NCBI GenBank assembly: GCA_964342695.1
Contig: CAYFFV010000010.1
Coordinates: forward strand, 1-64,000
From: CAYFFV01 sp964342695
GTDB lineage: Bacteria; Acidobacteriota; Vicinamibacteria; Vicinamibacterales; UBA8438
DNA: 64,000 bases
Direction: 5' to 3'
Part shown: positions 1 through 8,776 of the stretch, piece after piece
Position numbering within the stretch: the stretch's first letter is position 1
Layout of the letters: the number at the start of each line of letters is the position of its first letter
Notes under the pieces: generated by a model
Seen by the model: only the letters and a program-made list of their open reading frames with translations
What the model was told of the DNA's origin: nothing
Database searches by the model: none
Made by a program: the position numbers and the translations under genes

Positions 1-2
1 CT

Positions 3-695
3 GGTCTGGCTAGGAAGCCTGGAATGAGTCGCGATGATCTACTAGCCAAGAATTATCAAATCATAAAAAGCGTTACGGAGGAGGTCGTTAGGTATTCTCC
101 AGACTGCATTATTGTGCCAGTAACAAATCCACTAGATGCAATGTGTCAAGTAGTCTATCGGGTGAGTGGTTTTCCCCGTGAGAGAGTTATTGGGATGGCC
201 GGTGTTTTAGACTCGGCGCGGATGCGAACCTTTATCGCACAAGAGCTTCAGGTTTCTGTTGAGAATACTCATGCGTTTGTTCTTGGTGGACATGGAGACA
301 CGATGGTTCCGCTTCCACGATATTCAACGGTGGCCGGAGTTCCAATTACAGAGCTCATATCGGACGAGCGTGTGCAGGCTATCGTTGAGCGCACAGCCTC
401 TGGGGGAGCTGAAATAGTCAAGCTTTTGGGTACGGGGAGTGCTTTTTATGCTCCTGGCTCAGCTGTTGTAGAAATGGTTGAATCGGTTTTGAAAGACAAA
501 AAGAAAATTCTTCCATGTGCAGTATTCTTGCAAGGTGAGTATGGTATTAAAGATTTGTTTGTAGGGGTTCCCGTGAAATTAGGTGCTGCGGGTGTAGAGG
601 ATATTGTAGAGATTAATCTTTTAGATGATGAAAAAAAGGCTCTCCAGGAATCTGCTGATGCGGTCAGGGAGCTGGTAGAAATCATTAAAGTATAA
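3..695 (+). CDS. mdh: malate dehydrogenase (5'-truncated by window edge)
   Basis: NAD-dependent malate dehydrogenase of the LDH-like type, which interconverts malate and oxaloacetate in the TCA cycle. The frame is open to the window edge: codons before the first ATG at 24 read GLARKPGM, the usual MDH run just after the nucleotide-binding fold, so the N-terminal Rossmann part lies outside. Visible are the NPLDAM segment, RMRTFIAQEL, and the catalytic histidine in LGGHGDTMVPL. A lactate dehydrogenase cannot be fully excluded from a partial protein, but the LGGHGDTMVP motif and sucCD only 4 bases downstream favour malate. First visible gene of a mdh-sucC-sucD-korA-korB block. Confidence 0.93.
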   Translation, partial: GLARKPGMSRDDLLAKNYQIIKSVTEEVVRYSPDCIIVPVTNPLDAMCQVVYRVSGFPRERVIGMAGVLDSARMRTFIAQELQVSVENTHAFVLGGHGDTMVPLPRYSTVAGVPITELISDERVQAIVERTASGGAEIVKLLGTGSAFYAPGSAVVEMVESVLKDKKKILPCAVFLQGEYGIKDLFVGVPVKLGAAGVEDIVEINLLDDEKKALQESADAVRELVEIIKV

Positions 696-699
696 CGCT

Positions 700-1866
700 G
701 TGAAAATCCACGAATATCAAGCAAAATCATTATTTACAGAGCAAGGCTTGCGGGTTCCAAAGGGTGAGGTCGCTTTCTCCTCATCTGAGGCGCGAGCAAT
801 AGCAGAACGTCTTGGTGGCACGGTTGTCGTTAAAGCTCAGATACATGCGGGTGGGCGAGGCAAGGGCGGTGGCGTGAAAGTCGTGACTAGTGCTGATGAT
901 GCAGAACGAGCGGCTGAGGCGATGATTGGGATGTCTTTGGTTACCGCCCAGACGGGTTCTTCCGGACAGGTTGTATCGCGTGTTCTTGTTGAGGAGGGTC
1001 TTGATATTGATAGAGAGCTCTACCTCGGGTTGTTAATCGATCGGTCTCTTGGATCCCCGATAGTGATGGCCAGTTCGGCTGGTGGAATGGACATTGAGCA
1101 AGTTGCGGCGGATACCCCTGAACTCATTCTCCGGGAAGCAATTGATCCAGGCTTAGGCTTGACGCCTTTCCAGGCTCGCCGGTTGGCATTTGGTCTTGGG
1201 CTTAGCGGTGAGTCGGTCAAGCAGGCAGTACAGATCATGCAGGCGGCTTACTGCGTTTTCAATGAATACGATGCCTCGCTGGTCGAGATTAATCCTCTTG
1301 TTGTGACAAAAACGGCCGAAGTCTTGGCGCTAGATGGCAAAGTGACTCTGGATGACAGTGCTTTGTTTAGACATAAGGCACTTCTAGAGTTGAGAGATCT
1401 TGCTGAGGAAGATGACTTAGAGATTGAAGCGTCAAAGTTCTCACTAAACTATATCCGCTTGGATGGGACCATAGGCTGCATGGTTAATGGAGCAGGGTTG
1501 GCAATGGCAACCATGGATATCATCAAGTTGGCAGGGGCAGAACCTGCGAACTTCTTGGATGTTGGAGGTGGGGCAAATGCTGACCAAATTCGAAATGCAT
1601 TCAGAATTTTGATGTCCGATGTGAATGTGAAGGCAGTTCTTATTAATATTTTTGGTGGAATTTTAAGATGTGATGTTTTGGCCGCTGGGGTTATTGCTGC
1701 TGTTAAGGAACTGAATGTAACTATTCCAGTCGTCATTAGAATGGAAGGAACAAATGTTGAGACAGGTAAGCAAATGTTGAACGATAGTGGTCTCAATTTC
1801 ACGACCGCAGATTCCATGGATGAAGCGGCGAAACAAGTTGTTGAACTGTCTGGAGGGAAGCTCTAG
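700..1866 (+). CDS. sucC: succinyl-CoA synthetase beta subunit
   Basis: Beta subunit of succinate-CoA ligase (ADP/GDP-forming), the substrate-level phosphorylation step of the TCA cycle. 388 residues, the normal family length. It begins MKIHEYQAKSLF, shows the ATP-grasp glycine-rich segment HAGGRGKGGGVK near residue 50, VEINPLVV near 197, and the C-terminal NIFGGILRCD of the CoA-ligase fold. The start is a GTG at 700, only 4 bases after the mdh stop, which suggests translational coupling. sucD follows after 12 bases. Confidence 0.97.
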   Translation: MKIHEYQAKSLFTEQGLRVPKGEVAFSSSEARAIAERLGGTVVVKAQIHAGGRGKGGGVKVVTSADDAERAAEAMIGMSLVTAQTGSSGQVVSRVLVEEGLDIDRELYLGLLIDRSLGSPIVMASSAGGMDIEQVAADTPELILREAIDPGLGLTPFQARRLAFGLGLSGESVKQAVQIMQAAYCVFNEYDASLVEINPLVVTKTAEVLALDGKVTLDDSALFRHKALLELRDLAEEDDLEIEASKFSLNYIRLDGTIGCMVNGAGLAMATMDIIKLAGAEPANFLDVGGGANADQIRNAFRILMSDVNVKAVLINIFGGILRCDVLAAGVIAAVKELNVTIPVVIRMEGTNVETGKQMLNDSGLNFTTADSMDEAAKQVVELSGGKL

Positions 1867-1878
1867 CTTTCGATTGCG

Positions 1879-2748
1879 ATGTCTGTTCTTATTGATGAGA
1901 ATTCACGTCTTTTAGTGCAGGGGCTGACTGGTAAAGAAGGCACGTTTCATGCTCAACAGGCTGCTGCTTTTGGCACTACGGTTGTTGGTGGAGTGACTCC
2001 GGGAAAAGGAGGCACGACACATGAGGGCTGGCCAATTTATAACACAGTTGATGAGGCGGTTCGGCACACGGGAGCGACGGCCTCGGTAATCTTCGTTCCG
2101 CCGCCTGTTGCTGCTGACGCGATTATGGAGGCCGTGGATGCGAGGCTCTCGTTAATTGTTTGTATTACTGAGGGTATTCCGACGATTGACATGCTCGGGG
2201 TTATGCGTTGCCTTGAGGGCGGAACGACGAGGCTCATTGGGCCTAATTGCCCAGGTGTTATTTCGGCCGGTAAGGCGAAGGCAGGTATTATCCCAGGGCA
2301 TATTTGCAGTCGTGGCCGAGTAGGAATTGTTTCAAAATCAGGAACGCTTACTTACGAAGCCATACATCAGTTGACCCGATTAAATCTGGGGCAGACTACA
2401 TGTATTGGGATTGGCGGAGATCCTCTTATTGGAACTAGCTTTATTGATTCTCTTGAGCTTTTTTCAGATGATGAAGAAACGGAAGCTGTTGTTTTAATTG
2501 GAGAGATTGGCGGAACTGCAGAGGAGGAGGCTTCCCAGTTTATCAAAGAGGAATTCAAAAAACCTGTGGTTGGTTTTATAGCTGGCCAGACAGCGCCGCC
2601 TGGACGACGAATGGGCCACGCCGGTGCTATTGTGTCGGGTGGTAAGGGGACGGCGGCTGAGAAGATGAGTGCTCTAGAGGAAGCAGGTGTTTTAGTGGTG
2701 AAGAGTCCGGCTGAAATAGGTAGTGCGGTAGATGGGCTCTTGCGGTAA
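1879..2748 (+). CDS. sucD: succinyl-CoA synthetase alpha subunit
   Basis: Alpha subunit of succinate-CoA ligase, which binds CoA and carries the phosphorylated histidine. 289 residues, the family length. Motifs seen: LVQGLTGKEGTFH at the N terminus, GPNCPGVISAGKAK, and the active-site histidine in GHAGAIVSGGKGTA near the C terminus. ATG start at 1879, with the gene in one run with sucC and the 2-oxoacid oxidoreductase genes. Together these would convert 2-oxoglutarate to succinate with ferredoxin reduction. Confidence 0.97.
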   Translation: MSVLIDENSRLLVQGLTGKEGTFHAQQAAAFGTTVVGGVTPGKGGTTHEGWPIYNTVDEAVRHTGATASVIFVPPPVAADAIMEAVDARLSLIVCITEGIPTIDMLGVMRCLEGGTTRLIGPNCPGVISAGKAKAGIIPGHICSRGRVGIVSKSGTLTYEAIHQLTRLNLGQTTCIGIGGDPLIGTSFIDSLELFSDDEETEAVVLIGEIGGTAEEEASQFIKEEFKKPVVGFIAGQTAPPGRRMGHAGAIVSGGKGTAAEKMSALEEAGVLVVKSPAEIGSAVDGLLR

Positions 2749-2790
2749 AGTTAGTGGATCTTTGTGTTTTCGTCTAACCGAGAGGCGTTA

Positions 2791-4647
2791 ATGGCTCCTG
2801 CTGAAGTGATGACCGAAAAAGTTAAAACAAAAACTCCTAAAATAGAATTGGCAAACGATTTTAGTCTTCAAGTGGCTACAGCTAATGGTTCTGGTAGTCA
2901 GACGGCAAACCTTGTTCTCCTCCGTTCTATTTTTGGAATGGGTGTGCCGGTGTCTGGAAAAAACTTGTTTCCGTCAAACATTGCTGGCCTTCCGACGTGG
3001 TTCACAATACGAGCCAATAAGGATGGATACATCGCCCGTAAATCGAGAATTGATTTTCTTGTTGCAATGAATCCAGAAACAGCCCGCGAGGATGTGCTTT
3101 CCTTGGAGGCAGGTTCGGCCGTGCTGTATGACGAGCCGCTAGCCCTATCTAGCCTGCGAGATGATCTCGTCTTCTATCCGGTCCCCTTCGATAAAATCGT
3201 TGTGGATGTATGTCCCAATGCAAAATTACGACGTCTTGTTAAGAACATGATCTATGACGGAGTGCTGGGAAAGCTCTTGGGCATTGATATGGTCGAGATG
3301 GAAAAGGCACTCAGGAAGCAATTGGGTGGCAAGCCAAAGGCGGTTACGCTAAATCAAGGGGCGTTGGAGGCGGGTTTTCAATTTGCTGAAGAGAATCTAG
3401 TGAAGACAGATCGCGTAGGCGTTTCGCCTATGGATAAGACGGACGGGATGGTTCTTATTGAGGGGAATGCGGCGGCGGCTATCGGTGCTTTAATGGCCGG
3501 CGTGACAGTTGTGGCATGGTACCCGATCACTCCCTCGTCCTCTCTCTGTGAGACTTTGATTGATTATCTTCGAGAGCACCGCATAGACAAGGAGACGGGA
3601 AAAGCGACGTTTGCCGTGGTTCAGGCGGAGGATGAGATAGCTGCCTTGGGTATGACAATCGGTGCAGCTTGGGCGGGTGCTCGGTCAATGACGTCGACTT
3701 CGGGTCCAGGTATTTCACTTATGGGAGAATTCGCAGGTCTTGGATACTATGCGGAGGTTCCTGCTGTAATTTTTGATGTTCAACGTGTTGGTCCTTCCAC
3801 TGGTCTTCCAACAAGGACAGCGCAAGGCGATGTATTGTCGGCGGCGTTTCTGTCTCATGGTGACACTCGTCATCTGATGTTATTTCCAGCGTCGGTCGAG
3901 GAGTGCTATTCGATGGCGATGGACGCGTTCGATCTCGCAGAAAGATTCCAGACGCCTGTGTTTGTGATGAGCGATCTTGACCTTGGTATGAATACGTGGA
4001 TGTCTAAGCCGTTTGAATACCCTAAGAGAGATCTTGACCGGGGGAAGATTCTTGATCAGGAAACACTTGAGAGGATTGGAAAGTTCGGGAGATACCATGA
4101 TGTCGATGGCGACGGCGTACCGTATCGTTCGGTGCCTGGTGATGGAATGCCCGCGTCTTTTACTCGTGGATCTGGACATAATGAATGGGGCCAGTACAGT
4201 GAAAGACCTGGCGATTACAAGCAGAATGTCGATCGCATTGCAAAAAAATTTAAAACGGCGCGAGATTGGATGCCGGAACCGGTGGTGGATATCAATCGCA
4301 AAGCATCAATCGGAATAGTTGCGTATGGAACGAGTCACTGGGCGATTCTGGAAAGCCGGGACCAGCTTAAAGATGAGGCTGATCTCATTACTTCCTATTA
4401 TAGATTGTGTGCCTATCCGTTTCGTGATGCCCTCACTAGTTTTATCGAGCGCTATGACAGAGTGTATGTGGTCGAACAGAACAGAGACGCTCAGATGTTA
4501 AGTCTTATGAAGCTGGACCTCCCAAATAAATTGCTTGGACGGTTGAGAAGTGTTTTGCATTACTCCGGAAATCCAATTGATGCTAGAACTATTACAGAAG
4601 AAATTCTAATCAAAGAAGGGTATCGAACCCAAAAAAGTGAGAAGTAA
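2791..4647 (+). CDS. korA: 2-oxoacid:ferredoxin oxidoreductase, fused gamma-alpha subunit
   Basis: Catalytic subunit of a 2-oxoacid:ferredoxin oxidoreductase, most likely for 2-oxoglutarate because it sits directly after sucCD. About 618 residues. The N-terminal part (to about 200) is the gamma domain, with GSGSQTANLVLL and GLPTWFTIRANKDGY; the rest is the alpha (pyrimidine-binding) domain with EGNAAAAIGALMAGV, WYPITPSSSLCE and STSGPGISLMGEF. I chose the ATG at 2791 because GAGAGG lies 5 bases upstream; a GTG at 2764 would add nine residues but lacks a good ribosome site. Pairs with the next gene. Other branched 2-oxoacids are possible substrates. Confidence 0.92.
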   Translation: MAPAEVMTEKVKTKTPKIELANDFSLQVATANGSGSQTANLVLLRSIFGMGVPVSGKNLFPSNIAGLPTWFTIRANKDGYIARKSRIDFLVAMNPETAREDVLSLEAGSAVLYDEPLALSSLRDDLVFYPVPFDKIVVDVCPNAKLRRLVKNMIYDGVLGKLLGIDMVEMEKALRKQLGGKPKAVTLNQGALEAGFQFAEENLVKTDRVGVSPMDKTDGMVLIEGNAAAAIGALMAGVTVVAWYPITPSSSLCETLIDYLREHRIDKETGKATFAVVQAEDEIAALGMTIGAAWAGARSMTSTSGPGISLMGEFAGLGYYAEVPAVIFDVQRVGPSTGLPTRTAQGDVLSAAFLSHGDTRHLMLFPASVEECYSMAMDAFDLAERFQTPVFVMSDLDLGMNTWMSKPFEYPKRDLDRGKILDQETLERIGKFGRYHDVDGDGVPYRSVPGDGMPASFTRGSGHNEWGQYSERPGDYKQNVDRIAKKFKTARDWMPEPVVDINRKASIGIVAYGTSHWAILESRDQLKDEADLITSYYRLCAYPFRDALTSFIERYDRVYVVEQNRDAQMLSLMKLDLPNKLLGRLRSVLHYSGNPIDARTITEEILIKEGYRTQKSEK

Positions 4648-4688
4648 TTGTACCGGTTTATTTTTAATTGCTAGAGAGGAAAGAGCCC

Positions 4689-5735
4689 ATGGCGACTCCG
4701 ACATCTACCGAGCCGAAAAAGAAAGTTAATCGCATAGGACTCCAGACTCAGGAATACCGAGGTGGAAAGACTACGCTCTGTGCCGGATGTGGGCACAATT
4801 CTATTTCCGAGCGAATCATTACTGCATGCTACGAAATGGGTGTTGACCCAAGTCAGGTTATCAAACTTTCGGGGATTGGTTGTTCAAGTAAAAGCCCTGC
4901 GTATTTTTTAGGCTCGTCTCATGGTTTTAATTCTGTTCACGGTAGGATGCCTTCTGTGGGTACCGGTGCGATGCTTGCGAATCAGAAATTGATTGCCATT
5001 GGTGTTAGTGGTGACGGGGACACTGGTGCAATCGGTATTGGCCAGTTTGTGCATCTAATGAGGAGGAATCTTCCCATCGTATATATCATTGAAGATAATG
5101 GCTGCTATGGACTGACCAAAGGCCAGTTTTCTCCGACTGCGGATATGGGTTCGACCCTTAAAACTGGCGTTGTAAATGATTTGCCACCGATAGACACGTG
5201 TGCTCTTGCTGTAGAGCTCGGTGCCACGTTTGTTGCGCGTTCATTTTCTGGTGATAAGAAACAGTTGCAAGCGATTTTAAAAGCAGCTATTAGTCATCGT
5301 GGGACGGCTATGATTGATGTTCTTTCGCCCTGCGTGACATTTAACGATCATGAAGGTTCGACGAAGAGTTACTCATATGTAAAGGATCACGGTGATCCAC
5401 TAGAAGAGATTAATTTTGTTCCGTTTTTTGATGACATAACTGTCGAGTATGAGCCAGGCACGACGCAAGAGGTGGCTATGCACGATGGCTCAAAATTGTA
5501 TTTGACCAAACTCGCCGAAGACTATGATCCTTTAAATAAGATTGAAGCGCTACGCGTGTTGACGGAAACGGCGCGTCGTGGAGAATATGCGACTGGATTA
5601 ATATATCTAGAGCCTGATAAAGATGACTTTTTAACACTGTTGAATCTCGTTGACAAACCACTTGCGCGACTGTCTCAGGATGAGGTTCGGCCAAAACAGT
5701 CTGCTCTCGATAAAATTATGAATGACTTGCGTTAG
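4689..5735 (+). CDS. korB: 2-oxoacid:ferredoxin oxidoreductase beta subunit
   Basis: Thiamine-diphosphate and [4Fe-4S]-binding beta subunit of the oxidoreductase begun by korA. About 348 residues. The cluster cysteines fit the family pattern: CAGCGH near the N terminus, SGIGCSSKS, and LSPCVTFND in the C-terminal half. The TPP-binding GDGDTGAIGIGQ and EDNGCYGLTKGQFSPT are clear. The ATG at 4689 has AGAGAGGAAAG upstream and is preferred over an in-frame TTG at 4668. No separate delta-type ferredoxin subunit is adjacent, so an external ferredoxin is expected to accept the electrons. Confidence 0.94.
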   Translation: MATPTSTEPKKKVNRIGLQTQEYRGGKTTLCAGCGHNSISERIITACYEMGVDPSQVIKLSGIGCSSKSPAYFLGSSHGFNSVHGRMPSVGTGAMLANQKLIAIGVSGDGDTGAIGIGQFVHLMRRNLPIVYIIEDNGCYGLTKGQFSPTADMGSTLKTGVVNDLPPIDTCALAVELGATFVARSFSGDKKQLQAILKAAISHRGTAMIDVLSPCVTFNDHEGSTKSYSYVKDHGDPLEEINFVPFFDDITVEYEPGTTQEVAMHDGSKLYLTKLAEDYDPLNKIEALRVLTETARRGEYATGLIYLEPDKDDFLTLLNLVDKPLARLSQDEVRPKQSALDKIMNDLR

Positions 5736-5769
5736 GCTGGGTATGTTGGTTTTAAAAATGTGTAATCTG

Positions 5770-5786
5770 GTTAAGTGGGTCTTAAC
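5770..5786. repeat. short perfect inverted repeat between korB and ndk
   Basis: GTTAAG, 5-base spacer TGGGT, CTTAAC. It lies 34 bases after the korB stop and 41 bases before the ndk start. There is no following T-run, so it is at best a weak RNA hairpin or a protein-binding site. Function unknown. Confidence 0.35.
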
Positions 5787-5827
5787 TGCTCCCGGATATC
5801 TGATGAAACTCGTTGGTAGACTCTGAC

Positions 5828-6247
5828 ATGCAACAAACATTAGCGATTATCAAGCCTGATGCGGTCTCTCGCCTTCACATTGGAGAAATTCTTCACCGAA
5901 TCGAGGATGAGGGTTTCAAGATTGTGGCTTTAAAAATGGTGTCTCTGACAAAAAGCCAGGCCGAAGGCTTTTATGCCGTCCACAGTGAAAGAGCTTTTTT
6001 TAATAGTTTGACAGATTTTATGTCGTCCGGTCCTGTCGTGGTCATAGCCCTTGAGGGTGAAGACGTTATTAATGGCTGGCGGCGTTTGATGGGTGAGACT
6101 GATCCTGCAAAGGCGGCACTGGGAACGTTGAGGCGAGAATACGGAGCCGCAATTGAGAATAATGCGACTCATGGCTCAGATGCGCCAGAGACCGCAGCGT
6201 TTGAGTTGAATTATTTCTTTACAACTCTCGAGTTAAGTGCCAAATGA
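5828..6247 (+). CDS. ndk: nucleoside diphosphate kinase
   Basis: Transfers the terminal phosphate of ATP to nucleoside diphosphates through a phosphohistidine. 139 residues, close to the usual length. It starts MQQTLAIIKPDAV and has the active-site histidine in NATHGSDAPETA, followed by the family's FELNYFF end. The ATG at 5828 matches the family N terminus; an upstream in-frame TTG at 5813 is unlikely. Followed closely by a small membrane gene and dcd, so a nucleotide-metabolism theme is possible here. Confidence 0.97.
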   Translation: MQQTLAIIKPDAVSRLHIGEILHRIEDEGFKIVALKMVSLTKSQAEGFYAVHSERAFFNSLTDFMSSGPVVVIALEGEDVINGWRRLMGETDPAKAALGTLRREYGAAIENNATHGSDAPETAAFELNYFFTTLELSAK

Positions 6248-6265
6248 AATAGGTGAGTATTTTTC

Positions 6266-6466
6266 ATGGTGATGGGGCGAATGATAGTCGTGATTGGATT
6301 GGCGATTGCGGGCGCCGGATGTTTGGTGTTGATGGGTTTGCCTCTGGGACGATTACCTGGGGATATTATTTATAGGCGGGGAGGCTCCACGATTTACATA
6401 CCGTTGGCGACATCGATTTTATTTAGTGTTCTGTTGACGTGTATGTCACTTTTCGTTCGGCGGTAA
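6266..6466 (+). CDS. DUF2905-like small membrane protein
   Basis: 66 residues with two predicted membrane spans (about 5-24 and 43-63) joined by a loop reading LGRLPGDIIYRRGG, which fits the DUF2905 family of small bacterial membrane proteins as I recall it. Function is unknown for the family. It lies 18 bases after ndk and 17 bases before dcd, so it is probably cotranscribed with both. ATG at 6266; two further in-frame start codons follow within six codons. Confidence 0.8.
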   Translation: MVMGRMIVVIGLAIAGAGCLVLMGLPLGRLPGDIIYRRGGSTIYIPLATSILFSVLLTCMSLFVRR

Positions 6467-6483
6467 ATAGTTAAGGTGACGAG

Positions 6484-7038
6484 ATGGCTATTAAATCAGA
6501 TTCCTGGATCAAGCGGATGGCGACTGAAAAGGGGATGATTGATCCTTTCGAAGAGAGTCAGGTGCGAGAAGGCGTTATCTCTTACGGGGTTTCATCTTAC
6601 GGGTATGACATTCGCGTGGCCGATGAATTTAAGATCTTTACTAACATAAATAACACAATGATCGACCCGAAAAAATTTGATCCTCGCTCATTTGTTGATT
6701 TGAAAGCTGATGTCTGTATCGTGCCGCCGAATTCGTTCGCGTTGGCTCGAACGATTGAGTATTTCAGAATTCCTCGAGATGTGCTTACTGTCTGCCTCGG
6801 TAAGTCGACGTATGCAAGGTGTGGAATTATCGTGAATGTGACTCCTTTTGAGCCTGAATGGGAGGGAACGGCGACACTTGAGATATCAAATACAACACCC
6901 TTGCCTGCAAAAATTTATGCGAATGAAGGAATAGCCCAAGTTCTGTTTTTTCAAAGCGATGAGGTTTGCACAACATCCTACGCGGATAAGAAAGGAAAGT
7001 ACCAGTCCCAAAAAGAAGTAACTCTGCCTAAAATCTGA
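6484..7038 (+). CDS. dcd: dCTP deaminase
   Basis: Trimeric dUTPase-fold enzyme that deaminates dCTP to dUTP and so supplies dTMP synthesis. 184 residues. Typical features: the N-terminal SDSWIKRMA helix, SYGVSSYGYDIRV, CLGKSTYARCGI containing the conserved Ser-Arg region, VNVTPFEPEWEG with the catalytic glutamate, and EGIAQVLFF. AGGTGACGAG precedes the ATG. A bifunctional dCTP deaminase/dUTPase is an alternative that sequence reading alone does not settle. Confidence 0.95.
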   Translation: MAIKSDSWIKRMATEKGMIDPFEESQVREGVISYGVSSYGYDIRVADEFKIFTNINNTMIDPKKFDPRSFVDLKADVCIVPPNSFALARTIEYFRIPRDVLTVCLGKSTYARCGIIVNVTPFEPEWEGTATLEISNTTPLPAKIYANEGIAQVLFFQSDEVCTTSYADKKGKYQSQKEVTLPKI

Positions 7039-7052
7039 TTGGCTAGGCGCTT

Positions 7053-7067
7053 GACCAATATTTGGTC
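7053..7067. repeat. perfect inverted repeat downstream of dcd
   Basis: GACCAA, TAT, TTGGTC. It lies 14 bases after the dcd stop in the 142-base gap before the HEAT-repeat gene. It lacks a clean T-run, so an intrinsic terminator is doubtful; an operator for the following respiratory operon is another possibility. Confidence 0.35.
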
Positions 7068-7180
7068 TTCATAGTACGCTTGCACGGTTTTTCAATTGAT
7101 AGCTATGAAAAGTAGTGAGAACATTCATAAATTTGGTTGTCTCTTCTGTCTCTTTCTGTCTCTTAAACCTTTAAATTCTA

Positions 7181-8074
7181 ATGACAAAGCTTGATGAGCG
7201 CGAGGCCGCTTCAGACGGCACTTCGATCAAAAATGTTCCATCCCTAGCAGTCCAGTTTTTCCTGATTCCCTTGGCGGTCGTAGGTGTGGTTGTTTTGATT
7301 TACGGCGGGTTCCGGATGCTGGTGATGGATGAGCGGACCCCGGAGGAGTACTTAAATGATGTTCGGGTCGGCGGTCGAGAGCGCCGCTGGCCTGCAGCTT
7401 ACGAGCTTTCGAGACTTCTTGCTGATCCGGGAATTCAAGGTCAGTATCCTGGTATTGGATCGGCTGTCGTTGATGCATTTGCAGGATCAGAGGGTGACGA
7501 TCCCCGAGTTAGAAGATATCTTGCATTGGCTGTCGGACGGCTCGCTGTGCTTCCGGAGAACGCTGTACGTGAATTATTGACGGGGCTTGAAGATCCTGAC
7601 TCTGAAACGGTCATCAGTGTTATTTGGGCCTTAGCGGCCACAGGGGATTCGGCGGTTGTAGACCCTCTTGAGAAAATGTATGAATCAGATGATGCGGGTA
7701 TAAGAAAAATGACTGTCTATGCTCTTGGGGTGCTGCCGAGTTCTGCAGAAGCAGAGACGCTCCAGAGGGCTCTTATTGATGAGGTTCCCGATGTGAGATG
7801 GAACGCGGCATTGGCCCTTGCTCGTCATAGACGGGAAGAAGGTGTTACAGTTTTAAGACAGATGCTCGACAGAGAATATGTTGAGCGCAACGTGAGTCGG
7901 ACCCCCGCGAGGAGTGCTAATATAGATCCTGTTGCGGAAGTGATGGTCAGCAGCTTGCAAGCGGTGGGGGTTTTGCAAGCTATTGAGTTTCGTTCTGAAG
8001 TAGTGCGGCTTAGCGAGAACGACGCGAGTCTCAGAGTTCGTGAAGTCGCGATGAAGACATTAGAAATGCTGTAA
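7181..8074 (+). CDS. membrane-anchored HEAT-repeat protein
   Basis: 297 residues. One N-terminal membrane span (about 24-45, rich in V/L/I) is followed by alpha-helical HEAT-type repeats through the C terminus, with recurring patterns such as DPDSETVISVIWALAATGD, DAGIRKMTVYALGVL and VPDVRWNAALALARH. HEAT repeats act as protein-protein scaffolds. The gene sits directly before the Rieske gene of a bc-type complex (64-base gap) on the same strand, so an assembly or accessory role in that complex is plausible but inferred. No clear ribosome site precedes the ATG. Confidence 0.8.
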   Translation: MTKLDEREAASDGTSIKNVPSLAVQFFLIPLAVVGVVVLIYGGFRMLVMDERTPEEYLNDVRVGGRERRWPAAYELSRLLADPGIQGQYPGIGSAVVDAFAGSEGDDPRVRRYLALAVGRLAVLPENAVRELLTGLEDPDSETVISVIWALAATGDSAVVDPLEKMYESDDAGIRKMTVYALGVLPSSAEAETLQRALIDEVPDVRWNAALALARHRREEGVTVLRQMLDREYVERNVSRTPARSANIDPVAEVMVSSLQAVGVLQAIEFRSEVVRLSENDASLRVREVAMKTLEML

Positions 8075-8138
8075 GTCTAGATTTTGTGATTTCGGATGAA
8101 TGTTTGAGTAAACGTGCCGAAAGAAGGAAAACGATTTA

Positions 8139-8768
8139 ATGGTGGACGAACCGAAACCCGACGATAGACCTGAAGCAAAAGCGGCGCCTGATTTAAGTGG
8201 CAAGACAACGAGTGCTGCAGCCAAAAAAAAGGTGGCTCCCAAGGCAGCGAAGCCTCCAGACGATACCTCGCCGCTGATGTCCAGACGTGGTTGGTTGACA
8301 TTGTCATGGGGGGCTTTTACGGCTGGTAGTGCAGGCTGTCTGGCTGCAACAGGTCGGTTCCTTTTCCCTAATGTCTTAAATGAGCCGCCTCAGCAGTTTA
8401 CAATCGGATTTCCCGATGAGTATGCAGATGGTGTGGATGAGCGCTGGAAGGACCGGTTTGGTATTTGGATAGTCAAGACGCCATTCGATGTTGTTCATGA
8501 AGCACCTGGTTTCTATGCGTTGTTTTCTATCTGCACGCATTTGGGTTGTACCCCAAATTGGCTCTCAGCTGAAAACAAGTTCAAATGCCCCTGTCATGGC
8601 AGCGGATTTCGTCCGACTGGTGTTAATTTTGAGGGACCGGCGCCTCGCCCGCTGGAGCGTACGAGAATTTTCATGGCGGAGGATGGACAAATCACGATTG
8701 ATAAGAGTCGCAAGTTTCAAAATGAACTTGGGCAGTGGAATGATTCCGATTCGTTTCTCGAGGTATAG
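8139..8768 (+). CDS. Rieske iron-sulfur protein of bc-type complex
   Basis: [2Fe-2S] subunit of a quinol:cytochrome c oxidoreductase. 209 residues: a charged Ala/Lys/Pro-rich cytoplasmic N tail, a Tat-like SRRGW at 48-52 leading into one membrane span, then the Rieske domain. Ligands are visible as CTHLGC (C132, H134, C137) and CPCHGS (C150, C152, H153), with the disulfide cysteines C137 and C152. AAGGAAA precedes the ATG. The cytochrome b gene begins 8 bases after its stop. Confidence 0.95.
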   Translation: MVDEPKPDDRPEAKAAPDLSGKTTSAAAKKKVAPKAAKPPDDTSPLMSRRGWLTLSWGAFTAGSAGCLAATGRFLFPNVLNEPPQQFTIGFPDEYADGVDERWKDRFGIWIVKTPFDVVHEAPGFYALFSICTHLGCTPNWLSAENKFKCPCHGSGFRPTGVNFEGPAPRPLERTRIFMAEDGQITIDKSRKFQNELGQWNDSDSFLEV

Positions 8769-8776
8769 AAAAAGAT

